A stretch of 64,000 nt of DNA from Acidobacteriota bacterium (GTDB lineage Bacteria > Acidobacteriota > Terriglobia > Terriglobales > Acidobacteriaceae). The stretch lies in assembly GCA_021836865.1 (NCBI GenBank), contig JAKBHH010000003.1, forward strand, positions 1 through 64,000. Direction: 5' to 3'. A program made the translations under genes and the position numbers. The notes below the pieces were generated by a model, which worked only from the letters and a program-made list of their open reading frames with translations, did not search any database and had not been told where the DNA came from. Positions 37,418-46,035 of the stretch are shown one piece after another. Every line of letters starts with the position of its first letter. The stretch's first letter is position 1.

Positions 37418-40088
37418 CGTCAGCCTCCGGCTCTTCTTCTTCGAGTACGACTGATGGCTGCTGCTCCTGGATGCGGCACAAGGTCTGGAGTCCGCACGCG
37501 ACGCAGGTCTCAGGATATTTGCGCGGATCCACGGCGGCATCGCCGGCAAGATAGTCTCGCGCAAGTTGCTCGATGGTCTCCCGCCACGCGCTGAGCTGGT
37601 CATCTGTCAGGCGGTGCTTCATCAAAAGGCTGCTACCCCTGAGCCCTCCAAACAGAGTGGTCGATGGATCCGCGACGCACCCGGCAAAGCGGAACTTTCC
37701 GGTCTGCACCTGGGCCAGGGCCAGTCCACCGGCCTTGTGCGGTTCAGGAAGGGCAAACGTGGCATAGAGCGGAAGCTGCACGTCTTGTGGACGCGGTAGT
37801 TCCCAGTCTCTGATGGAGACACTGCCCGTCTTGTAGTCAATGACCAGCAGGCTTCCGTCGTTGAGGCAGTCAATGCGGTCCAGGCGCAGTTTCAATGTAA
37901 GCCCGGCGATCTGCACGACAGCGGGCGCCTCGACCTGCTCAACATGGAACGACAGGCGTGTAGCTTCATACCCGAGCCACTCCGTCACCAACTGGACCAG
38001 CCGCTGCTCTTCCAGCGCAAGGTAACGGCGCGACATTCGGTCGCGCACTCCTTCGGGCAGTTTTTCTGCGACTGTTCTGCGCACATGATGCGCAACGAAC
38101 GCCGCTAAATCCGATCGTCTATGCAGATCGTCAAGATTGCTAAGTCCATGGGGCGGTCCACCCCACACTGCGTGCATCACATGATGCAGAAGCTGCCCGC
38201 GCTGCATTGCATTCAATCCCGGTTCGGCGGGATCCCAATCCTGCGCATCCAGGCGCGTGGTCGCAAAGGCCTTGAACGGGCACTGCGATTGTGCGCTCAA
38301 GAGACCTGCTCCGCCATGCGCGCGATGTGCCGGCAAAGGGATGCGGGATGTGTCGTGGTAGCGGATGGTACGCGGCTGAATTGGCTCTACTGTTGATCCC
38401 GGCAAAGGCGTAGATGGGCCGGCAAGCCTGAGGACGATGCGCGACGGTCTCGTCTCCATCGTGTTTTTCTGGAGAGCATAGCTGAAGTGAACGATGGGCG
38501 CGGAAGCCAGCAGCCGCACGGTGATGCTCTGAGCCAACTCCCAGTCGTGCAGCGGGCTGGCGTGCGGCATGGCCGCGTCGCGTTGCACCTGCAGGGGCAG
38601 CAATGGGTGTGCCGATCCGGTGGCGGGCCAGGAATCTTCATCTGCGCCAAGAAACCAGATTGCATCGGCGAGAAGTCCTGCGGACTCGACAGGTCCCGTA
38701 ATCTGGATGGGGGCATGGATCGATTCAGGCGCGAAAAGAGTCTCCTCTACGATGCGGGCCAATGCTGCAAGAAAATCCTGCCACGAGATGTGGCGTCCGT
38801 TGAAGCCAAGTGATCCGCAAGTGTCCAGCGCCTGCTCCCATCGGCGAGCGGCCTGGTAGTCTGCGCTTGAAAATCTGCGCTCGCCTGTCAGGCGCATCCG
38901 GTTTAGAAGTTCAGGGACCAGCGCAGCCCATTCGAGCGGATGGCGCGGTGGATGCGCTGCGGCGAGCAGATGCTCCCGCGCTGCCAGCGTGCGCTCGATC
39001 CATGCGGCGGGGAGCGCTCCGCCCCCGATACGCTGGCGGGCAAAAGCATCCAGAGTCCACGCGGGGCGCTGCAGGCCGGCGCGACGCAGCCAGCGCATGC
39101 AGGCCTGCAATGCGGCCGATTCGTCGGCATCCTGTGCCGCAAACCCCGTCGCGAGCAGCCAGTCGACGGCGGTCTCTTCCAGTGCGCCATCAAGCCAACG
39201 CAACATTGTCAGGTAGGCGCGCGGCACGGTCGCCTGGCTCAGCGGGATGCCGAGCGAGAACTCAAACACTGGATCGGCTGCGGCAGGAGCATGGCGCAGG
39301 AAGGCCCGCTCGATGGCGCCGCGATGCTCGGCCACCTCCCGCGAAATCACGAGTACGCGGGCCTCCGGATTGGCGCCGAGCAGTTGCATGCACCAATGGG
39401 CGCATGCATCCAGTTCCTGTTGCAGATTGCTGGCGTGAAGGTGCTGGACGTGCTGCGCCGGCGCGCCGGCCTTGCCGGGTTGCCAGGAGCCCCAGGCAGT
39501 GAGAAGCGCATGTTGCACAGGTTGCATCCTGTCGAATCCCACGGTGAGGATCGGCGGACGTTGCGCGTGATCGGCTTCAAGCAGCGGAATCGCCTCCAGC
39601 GCAACGCGGCTGGCGCTGAGCACATCCAGAGCGCGGCATTCGGCCTCAAACGTGGTGAGCCATGCACTAAAGATGCCAGGGTCAAGGCTCCAGCTGTTGC
39701 GCGCCATGGTTTGCAGGTGGCGCGGCGAGTAGCCGCACAGCAACCCGTACCCTTGCATGACCAGGTTCGCCAACCTGTAGCGTGGACCGGGCAGCAGAGC
39801 GGCAAGATGCGCCTCCTGCGCAACGATTCCGGCCCAGATGCTCTGCTCCTGCGCTGGATTCAACACCATCCGCCCATCGACGGAGCGTGCTTCCCATGCG
39901 GCCTGCGTGAAGCTTGCCCAATCCTGAATCTGTGGTTCCTGCCATGCCGTGAATCCGTCAGCGCGCCGGCGACGATGGAAGTCCTGTCGGAGCACGCGCG
40001 CGGCACGATCATTGCCTGTGACCACCAGTCCGCCATTGCGCAGCCACAGGTCGATGTCAGGGATGTCAGGTTTGTCCGCGGGACTCAT
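37410..40088 (-). CDS. addB: AddB-like PD-(D/E)XK nuclease with Fe-S cysteines
   Basis: The 892-residue partner of the AddA-like helicase carries a degenerate helicase-like N-terminal region and a C-terminal PD-(D/E)XK nuclease (LRLDRIDCLNDGSL, then VIDYKTGSV). Four cysteines flank the nuclease: QCPFKAFA before it, and ETCVACGLQTLC after it. That is the arrangement of the AddB iron-sulfur nuclease domain. Its N-terminus resembles the probable DNA repair protein group (TIGR03623-type) more than Bacillus AddB. The C-terminus is highly acidic. It overlaps addA by 8 bases and is divergent from the SCO-like gene. AddB is used as the nearest functional name. Confidence 0.85.
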   Translation of the reverse strand: MSPADKPDIPDIDLWLRNGGLVVTGNDRAARVLRQDFHRRRRADGFTAWQEPQIQDWASFTQAAWEARSVDGRMVLNPAQEQSIWAGIVAQEAHLAALLPGPRYRLANLVMQGYGLLCGYSPRHLQTMARNSWSLDPGIFSAWLTTFEAECRALDVLSASRVALEAIPLLEADHAQRPPILTVGFDRMQPVQHALLTAWGSWQPGKAGAPAQHVQHLHASNLQQELDACAHWCMQLLGANPEARVLVISREVAEHRGAIERAFLRHAPAAADPVFEFSLGIPLSQATVPRAYLTMLRWLDGALEETAVDWLLATGFAAQDADESAALQACMRWLRRAGLQRPAWTLDAFARQRIGGGALPAAWIERTLAAREHLLAAAHPPRHPLEWAALVPELLNRMRLTGERRFSSADYQAARRWEQALDTCGSLGFNGRHISWQDFLAALARIVEETLFAPESIHAPIQITGPVESAGLLADAIWFLGADEDSWPATGSAHPLLPLQVQRDAAMPHASPLHDWELAQSITVRLLASAPIVHFSYALQKNTMETRPSRIVLRLAGPSTPLPGSTVEPIQPRTIRYHDTSRIPLPAHRAHGGAGLLSAQSQCPFKAFATTRLDAQDWDPAEPGLNAMQRGQLLHHVMHAVWGGPPHGLSNLDDLHRRSDLAAFVAHHVRRTVAEKLPEGVRDRMSRRYLALEEQRLVQLVTEWLGYEATRLSFHVEQVEAPAVVQIAGLTLKLRLDRIDCLNDGSLLVIDYKTGSVSIRDWELPRPQDVQLPLYATFALPEPHKAGGLALAQVQTGKFRFAGCVADPSTTLFGGLRGSSLLMKHRLTDDQLSAWRETIEQLARDYLAGDAAVDPRKYPETCVACGLQTLCRIQEQQPSVVLEEEEPEADDD

Positions 40089-40166
40089 TCCTGCGTTATA
40101 CGCTGTCCCTCCGCCGCGGCGTCAACTGTCGGCAGCTCAAGGTCGCCGCGGATAGTAAACTGAGGT

Positions 40167-41072
40167 GTGATTCGACGAATTTTCACACTTTCAGCGCTGC
40201 TTCTTGTTGCTGCTTTGGGCGGATGCCGCTCTGGCCAGCAGGCTGCTGCGACCGCCTCTGCCAATCCTGCTTATAAGGTGTATAAGCTGCGCGGCAAGGT
40301 TGTTGCGGCAAACCCCTCGACGGGCGAGGTAACGTTGAACCACGAGGCCATCCCCGGCTTTATGGACGCCATGACCATGCCCTACAAGCTCAAGGACCCC
40401 AGCATTCTGAGCGAATTGCATCCCGGCGATGTCATCACGGCGGATGTGCTTGTTTCGCAGGATGCGGATGCCGATGTGCTACTGGACCATATTGTGGTGG
40501 TGGCGCAGGGAAAGCCGGATTACCGGCCCACGTCGGTTTACCATGTGCCCACACCCGGTGATCTGGTGCCGGACTTCGCGCTGCGCAATCAGGATGGGCG
40601 CGTCCTCCACCTCAGACAATTTCGCGGCAGGGCGCTGCTTGTTACGTTCATCTACACGCGTTGCCCGCTGCCCAATTTTTGCCCGCTCGTGACGCACAAC
40701 TTTGCGGTCATTGATCGGCAGCTTGCCGCCAATCCTGTGCTGATTGCCAGGACGCATCTGCTCTGCATCAGTTTTGACCCCGAACATGACACACCGGCGC
40801 GGCTGCGCGCTTATGGCGCCGAGTATATCGGCAGCGAGACAAAGGATGCTTTTGCGCACTGGGACTTTGCTGTGCCGCAGAAGGCAGTTCTGGATGACAT
40901 GGCCAGATATTTTGATGTGGGCATTACCACAGGCGGCGACGGCTCCATCACGCACACGCTGTCTACCACGCTCATCGGGCGCGACGGAAAGGTTGTGCAG
41001 TTTTACCCTGGGAACGAGTGGACTCCTGACCAGGTGTTTATCGATGTAAAAAAGGCGGCCGGCGGAGCGTGA
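40167..41072 (+). CDS. SCO1/SenC-like copper lipoprotein with CusF-like N-domain
   Basis: The 301-residue product has a lipoprotein signal (LLLVAALGGC; Cys20 lipidated) and so faces the periplasm. Residues about 36-115 match the CusF-like copper-binding fold, with DAMTMPY as the Met-rich site. Residues about 125-300 are a SCO/thioredoxin-like domain. The SCO redox/copper motif here is TRCPLPNFC, with Cys166 and Cys172 five residues apart instead of the standard CXXXC. The distal His lies in SITHTLSTT. The likely role is copper delivery to cytochrome oxidase or copper handling, but no oxidase genes are in view. The start is GTG 40167, with TAAACT just upstream. Confidence 0.85.
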   Translation: MIRRIFTLSALLLVAALGGCRSGQQAAATASANPAYKVYKLRGKVVAANPSTGEVTLNHEAIPGFMDAMTMPYKLKDPSILSELHPGDVITADVLVSQDADADVLLDHIVVVAQGKPDYRPTSVYHVPTPGDLVPDFALRNQDGRVLHLRQFRGRALLVTFIYTRCPLPNFCPLVTHNFAVIDRQLAANPVLIARTHLLCISFDPEHDTPARLRAYGAEYIGSETKDAFAHWDFAVPQKAVLDDMARYFDVGITTGGDGSITHTLSTTLIGRDGKVVQFYPGNEWTPDQVFIDVKKAAGGA

Positions 41073-41250
41073 GAGATCTCGCCGAGCGACTACCGATCGA
41101 AATGCCTTTAGCCGGGGAAGCAGGCAGCCGGCAGGGCAGGAGCCTGAGGGCGAACGCGAGGCCGGTCCCGGCGGGGAATAGTGCATCGCTTCGGCTGAAC
41201 GATCATCCAAACTACTGCATCGTTGTTTGTTAAGAGAGAAGGGAATCGGA

Positions 41251-41631
41251 ATGGCGAAAGTGACTCTGATCTTTGCCGGATTGCTGATCGCGCTCGGGCT
41301 GGTTGGTTATGTGGGGACGGGCAGCCAGCATCCCACGGCGCTGATTCCTGCCGGCTTCGGCGTCTTGCTGGGTATTTTCGGCGGGCTGGCCATCAGCCCC
41401 AGCGAGGCGCGGCGCAAGCTCTTCATGCACGTCAATGTGACCATCGGCCTCATTGCCTTTCTGGGCGGAGCGGCAGAGGGCGTGCGCGGCTACGTGCATG
41501 CCTCTTCAGCAGGCCTGCAGCCCGACATGATTGCTCTTGCCTCCAAGTTGACCATGGCGGGCCTGATGCTGATCTACGTCATCCTGTGCGTGCGTTCCTT
41601 TATCGCGGCACGGCGCTCGGGAAAGGTTTAG
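41251..41631 (+). CDS. Small integral membrane protein (126 aa), unknown function
   Basis: Four hydrophobic helices fill most of this protein (about residues 5-22, 30-48, 62-78, 95-115), joined by short loops. The start is ATG 41251, after GGGAAT; an in-frame GTG eight codons earlier adds nothing. The pattern resembles the TMEM14/UPF0136-type small membrane proteins, but I cannot confirm this. The next gene, an ABC exporter, begins four bases downstream, so the two are co-transcribed and may work together. Confidence 0.7.
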   Translation: MAKVTLIFAGLLIALGLVGYVGTGSQHPTALIPAGFGVLLGIFGGLAISPSEARRKLFMHVNVTIGLIAFLGGAAEGVRGYVHASSAGLQPDMIALASKLTMAGLMLIYVILCVRSFIAARRSGKV

Positions 41632-41634
41632 CGC

Positions 41635-43524
41635 ATGGGCGGTATGCGCGGCGCAGGAATCGGCATGGGGATGCGGGCTGAAAGCACGCCGCGCGGACCG
41701 GGTGCGCGGGCTGGCCGGGCGGACATGCCGAAGCGCAAGCCGGATTTGAAGAAACTGTGGCCGCAAATCTGGGCGCTGGTGGCTCCGCGCAAGGGACTGC
41801 TGGTGGCGGGCATGGTCTTGATGGCCATCAATCGCGTGGCAGGTTTGGCCCTGCCTCTGGTCTCGAAGCCTCTGCTGGACACGGTGCTTTCTCCCCTTCA
41901 CCCGCATCCGGCGCTGCTTGTGCGCATTATCGCCCTGGTCCTGGGGGCAACAATTGTGCAGGCGATTAGCTCCTACTCGCTCACCCAACTGCTCTCGGTC
42001 GCCGGCCAGCGGCTGATTGCCGAAATGCGGCGGGAAGTGCAACGGCACGTGGGCCTGCTCTCAGTGGCTTATTACGACGAGAACCGCACGGGAACGCTGG
42101 TTGCGCGCATCATGACTGACGTTGAGGGCGTGCGCAACCTGGTTGGGACTGGCCTGGTGCAGTTCGTGGGCGGGATGCTGACCGCCGTGCTGGTTTTCTT
42201 TTTTCTTCTATATCAAAGTGTCGTGGTGACGCTCACGGTTTTTGCCGTCGTAGGGGCATTCGTATTCATTCTGCAGTACGGCTTCAAAGTCATTCGCCCA
42301 ATCTTCCGCGAACGGGGCAAGATCAATGCGGAAGTGACTGGGCGGCTGACGGAGTCACTGGGTGGAGTGCGCGTGATCAAGGGCTACCACGCCGAGGAGC
42401 GTGAGCATAAGGTCTTTTCCATCGGCGTGGATCGGCTGCTGGAAAACGTGATGAAGTCGCTGACGATGACCAGCGTGCTTGGATCGGCCTCGACCACGGT
42501 TCTGGGCATCGTATCCGCACTTGTGATGTGGCTGGGCGGGCATCTGGTGCTCAAGGGTACCTGGACAGTCGGTTCCTACTTTCAATACAACATGTTTCTT
42601 GCGCTGATGGTGGCGCCGGTGTTTCAGATCGTCAACGTCGGGACGCAATTGACCGAGGCATTCGCCGGACTGGATCGCACCAACGAAATTCTGGCGGAGC
42701 CGGAGGAGAATCAGGCGTCGGGACGCACGGTGAAGATGCCTCCGATTCGGGGAGAAGTGCAGTTTCAGGACGTGGAGTTTGCATATACACCGGAAAAGCC
42801 AGTGCTGCACGGCGTGAGCTTTAATGCTGCATCGGGTACCGTGACTGCGCTGGTTGGATCGTCGGGTTCGGGCAAATCGACCATCATAAGTTTGCTCTGC
42901 GCCTTCCATACCCCACTCAAGGGCCGCGTGCTGGTGGATGGTGTGGACCTCGCGACCGTGGACCTGCATACCTTTCGCTCGCAGTTGGGCGTGGTGCTTC
43001 AGGACTCTTTCCTGTTTGATGGCACGATTCGCGAGAACGTGATGTTTTCCCGTCCCGATGCGACGGAAGAGCAGTTTCTTTTTGCCTGCAAAACGGCACG
43101 TGTGGATGAATTTGCCGAGCGGTTTCCAGAGGCCTACGAAACCATCGTTGGCGAGCGCGGCGTCAAACTCTCCGGCGGTCAGCGCCAGCGGCTTTCCATT
43201 GCCCGCGCGCTGCTGGCCGAGCCTCGCATCCTGATTCTGGACGAAGCGACCAGCTCGCTGGACTCAGAGTCGGAAGCCATGATCCAGTCCGGACTCGCGC
43301 AGCTGATGCAGGGCCGCACTACGTTTGTCATCGCTCACCGCCTTTCCACGATCCGCCGCGCCGATCAGATTCTTGTCGTGGAAGCGGGACGCATTCTCGA
43401 ACGCGGCAATCATGAGGAACTCTACGCACTGGGTGGTCGGTACTACGACCTGTACACGCGCCAGCATGGCCTGGAAGCGAATCTTTTTCTAGCCCCCGGC
43501 GAAGGCGATGTGGTGCCCGCCTGA
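41635..43524 (+). CDS. ABC exporter with fused membrane and ATPase domains (MsbA-like)
   Basis: This half-transporter of 629 residues would work as a homodimer in the inner membrane. About 35 basic/Gly-rich residues precede six transmembrane helices (residues 60-330). The ATPase domain has Walker A GSSGSGKSTI, the signature LSGGQRQRLSIARALL, and Walker B ILILDEATSSLD. The family includes lipid A flippases (MsbA) and drug exporters, and the substrate cannot be told from sequence. The start codon lies four bases after the small membrane protein stop. An ATG at 41644 would be an alternative start. Confidence 0.9.
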   Translation: MGGMRGAGIGMGMRAESTPRGPGARAGRADMPKRKPDLKKLWPQIWALVAPRKGLLVAGMVLMAINRVAGLALPLVSKPLLDTVLSPLHPHPALLVRIIALVLGATIVQAISSYSLTQLLSVAGQRLIAEMRREVQRHVGLLSVAYYDENRTGTLVARIMTDVEGVRNLVGTGLVQFVGGMLTAVLVFFFLLYQSVVVTLTVFAVVGAFVFILQYGFKVIRPIFRERGKINAEVTGRLTESLGGVRVIKGYHAEEREHKVFSIGVDRLLENVMKSLTMTSVLGSASTTVLGIVSALVMWLGGHLVLKGTWTVGSYFQYNMFLALMVAPVFQIVNVGTQLTEAFAGLDRTNEILAEPEENQASGRTVKMPPIRGEVQFQDVEFAYTPEKPVLHGVSFNAASGTVTALVGSSGSGKSTIISLLCAFHTPLKGRVLVDGVDLATVDLHTFRSQLGVVLQDSFLFDGTIRENVMFSRPDATEEQFLFACKTARVDEFAERFPEAYETIVGERGVKLSGGQRQRLSIARALLAEPRILILDEATSSLDSESEAMIQSGLAQLMQGRTTFVIAHRLSTIRRADQILVVEAGRILERGNHEELYALGGRYYDLYTRQHGLEANLFLAPGEGDVVPA

Positions 43525-43708
43525 GTTGTGTCCGGTGTGCCGACGCGACCAGCACCCAGGGACCAGCGCAATCTAATCCAGGGCTTGGTTGAAGCCGCTC
43601 TTCGGAGAGCGATCTGTCTTATAGCGTGATCGATCGTATCAAAGCTTGACGGGTATCCCATATTTTGAGAGACTGTCTTTGAATTAAAACGCAATACGGG
43701 GGACCAGA

Positions 43709-44521
43709 ATGCGAGACGCGGCTCCGCAAGGCATCTACAAAGTGCAAGCCCTTGACAGGGCCTTTGCTGTTCTTGATCTGCTTGGTGAGAGTGAGACACC
43801 GTTGGGTTTGGCCCAGGTCGCATCTTCATTGCAACTGCACAAGAGCACGGCACACCGGTTTCTGATGGTTCTCGAGCGTCATCACATGGTGGAGCGCACC
43901 AGCAGCGGAAAGTTTCGGCTTGGCCTGCGGCTTTTTGACTTCGGCAATCGCGCCATAGAGCAATATGACCTCCGCGAGCGAGCGCAGCCTCATTTGCGCC
44001 GCCTTGTTGCGGAGACCGAGGAGACCGCGCACCTTTGCATTCTGGAGCAGGCTCGTGTGATCTACATCGACAAGATAGAGCCGGCGCATTCCGTGCGCAT
44101 GATTACGCGCATCGGGTCCAGCAACTCAGTCCACTGCACTTCAGTGGGCAAGGCGATACTGGCGTTTCTTCCCGAAGACCGCATTGCAGACATCATTCGC
44201 CGCACTCGGTTTGAACGGTTCACGCACCGCACCATTGCCACGCCCGAGGCGCTGCGCGCGGAGATTGAGAAGACCCGCCGTCGCGGGTATGCGGTGGACG
44301 ATGAAGAACTGGAGGAAGGTCTTCGGTGCATTGCGGTCCCGTTGCTGGATGCACAGAAGCAGCCGGTGGCAGCGGTCAGTGTCTCCGGTCCATCTTTCCG
44401 CGTTACCGCGCAAAAGCTTCCGGCGATCGCCAATCATCTTTTGCATTGCGTCCGTGGGATCGCCCATGACATGGGCTTCACTGCTACTACGCGCAACAGC
44501 CGCGCAGCGTGGACGGGCTGA
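43709..44521 (+). CDS. IclR-family transcriptional regulator
   Basis: The 270-residue protein has an N-terminal winged helix-turn-helix (about residues 8-68: ALDRAFAVLDLLGESETPLGL, then LQLHKSTAHRFLMVLE) and a GAF-like effector domain (residues 80-255, HLCILEQARVIYIDKIEPA). IclR proteins bind small aromatic or sugar-acid effectors. The gene is at the left edge of a decayed region, and no target operon is adjacent. The upstream 185 bases carry its promoter region. Confidence 0.92.
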   Translation: MRDAAPQGIYKVQALDRAFAVLDLLGESETPLGLAQVASSLQLHKSTAHRFLMVLERHHMVERTSSGKFRLGLRLFDFGNRAIEQYDLRERAQPHLRRLVAETEETAHLCILEQARVIYIDKIEPAHSVRMITRIGSSNSVHCTSVGKAILAFLPEDRIADIIRRTRFERFTHRTIATPEALRAEIEKTRRRGYAVDDEELEEGLRCIAVPLLDAQKQPVAAVSVSGPSFRVTAQKLPAIANHLLHCVRGIAHDMGFTATTRNSRAAWTG

Positions 44522-45262
44522 GGCACGCTTCAAGGCGGGTTCAGGCTTTTCGCAGAGTTATTTGGGCGAGGAATTTGCAGGACATTTTGGCTGTCCCGCA
44601 TTCCCCAATGCCTGCAGATCTCTGTTGCGCTCGGTTTAAGCGCGAGCGCAATGCATCCTTCCTGGTGCAAGCTCTACTGAAGATATATAGCCGGGCTTGC
44701 GAGGAAGCCAGGAGCAGGGTTGCTGATTCAGGCCCAACACCTGTCCCATCAGGTGAAGCCTCGGGACGCCGCTCGGTTGGTTAGCGCGTTGCCCTCGCAA
44801 TAACTTCTCTCATTTTCCTGGATATATAGAACATGCCGTCCGTTGGGCTGTGCATTTGACCGAGATAGCCTCTCAGGTTATCTGTGCCGGTCTCTCCATG
44901 AAGCTAGGATTGCATGGCCGGAGCGAAGCAGTGTGCCGACCGAGTCAACGTCATCAAGAGGATCAAACGAAGATCCTGGTGGCTGATCGCCCCCAAGCGG
45001 GCCACAACAGCCGGATTGCTTCCTTCTTGAACTCCAGCATAACCTGCCCCGTTTGCCGCTCCTCATCGACCATCCCTTTCGCCATTACAGCAGCTTGCTA
45101 AGGGATGCGCTTTGCGCGGGCAAGGTCAATGTTCTTTCCTGAAATGCCCCTAAGACAGGCAAAATACTCCACAACATGGACGGCCAGAACCGCGCTCGCC
45201 TTCCAATGTCAAACTTGTAAGGTGCATTGATTCATAGTTTTAGCTAGGGGTCGGGCGATTTC
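44522..45262. other. Gene-poor region with decayed sequence, possible transposase fragment
   Basis: No intact gene is apparent in these 741 bases. On the minus strand at about 45094-44975 a frame reads roughly EFKKEAIRLL after a Met, which resembles the start of IS3-type transposase OrfA, but it soon ends and no inverted repeats were found. The rest shows no coding pattern. Together with the broken integrase on the other side of the tRNA it looks like a degraded insertion region. Confidence 0.35.
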
Positions 45263-45354
45263 TGGCGGAGAGGGAGGGATTCGAACCCCCGATAGCCTTA
45301 CGACTATGCCTGATTTCGAGTCAGGTGCATTCAACCGGGCTCTGCCACCTCTCC
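45263..45354 (-). tRNA. tRNA-Ser(CGA)
   Basis: On the minus strand the acceptor arm GGAGAGG (5' end at 45354) pairs with CCTCTCC, the anticodon stem is CCTGA/TCAGG around CTCGAAA, and the anticodon is CGA. A class II variable arm (ATAGTC GTAA GGCTAT) is present and the T-loop is TTCGAAT. CCA is encoded at 45265-45263 after the discriminator G. A broken integrase gene ends 8 bases upstream of its 5' end. Confidence 0.95.
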
Positions 45355-45361
45355 GCTTTAT

Positions 45362-45880
45362 TTACAACGAGATACGCCCCTGTGGAAATATAACCTCAGT
45401 GTTGGCGTCAGTTCCGGCGCCCTTCCGCGACGTGTTCGCGTAGAACGCATCCGCAACACTGTTGGTGATCTGATTGGCACCAAGCATGATATGAGCATAT
45501 CGCATCGTCAACTGGATCGTCGAATGTGCGGAGTACCTGGCGACGGCGACCCGAGGCACACCTTCCATCACCCACCGGCTGCAGGTCGTGTGGCGGTTGT
45601 CGTGCCAGGTGTAATCCGCGATGCCGGCCCAGGCCAGCATCGGTTTGGACCCATAGTCCACGTCGCTCATCGGTGAGCGCCCCGTGTTCATGGAAAGCCC
45701 GGCGCCCTTCTTTTTTGCCCTTTGCCAGTTGCGCGTAGCCCGCCGCTCCCACCTTGCCCAAGGGCGTATGGCGGATTCGGGGCTTGTTGCGGCCCGTCTT
45801 CTCATGCACGGTCAACATTCCCGGTCATGGGGTCGAAATCGCGGCTTGGAGCCCCGCCCGGCGAGAACGACGAAAACCTA
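45362..45880 (-). pseudogene. Tyrosine recombinase/integrase remnant, frameshifted
   Basis: The C-terminal catalytic half of a phage-type integrase is split over frames. At 45880-45816 one frame reads RDFDPMTG. At 45818-45700 a second frame continues with TVHEKTGRNKPRIRHTPLGK. A third frame then gives YTWHDNRHTTCSRWVMEG and ends with HSTIQLTMRYAHI. The recombinase His-X-X-Arg, His and Tyr residues are therefore all recognisable, but shifts near 45815 and 45700 and loss of the N-terminus make it nonfunctional. It lies next to tRNA-Ser, a common attachment site, and marks a past integration event. Confidence 0.8.
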
Positions 45881-46035
45881 GGCCGTCGACGAGTCCTATC
45901 TCGCCATCTTCGATTGCTGGTGTTACCCATCGCTTAGCGGCCCTACCCCGAATCCCCTCGCCCGGGAAACAAACGGCGCTCAGGCGGTGCACGTCATGTT
46001 AGGGTTGGGGGCAAAGGAGCAGTTCGATCCCAGCT
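45881..46035. other. Non-coding scar between integrase remnant and GH9 gene
   Basis: No gene is recognisable. This may be the degraded N-terminal part of the integrase plus the GH9 promoter region. Confidence 0.4.

Noticed and set aside
37418..37603. Longer addA start inside addB
   Set aside because: ATG 37417 has a perfect GGAGG, and the upstream codons are a shadow of addB.
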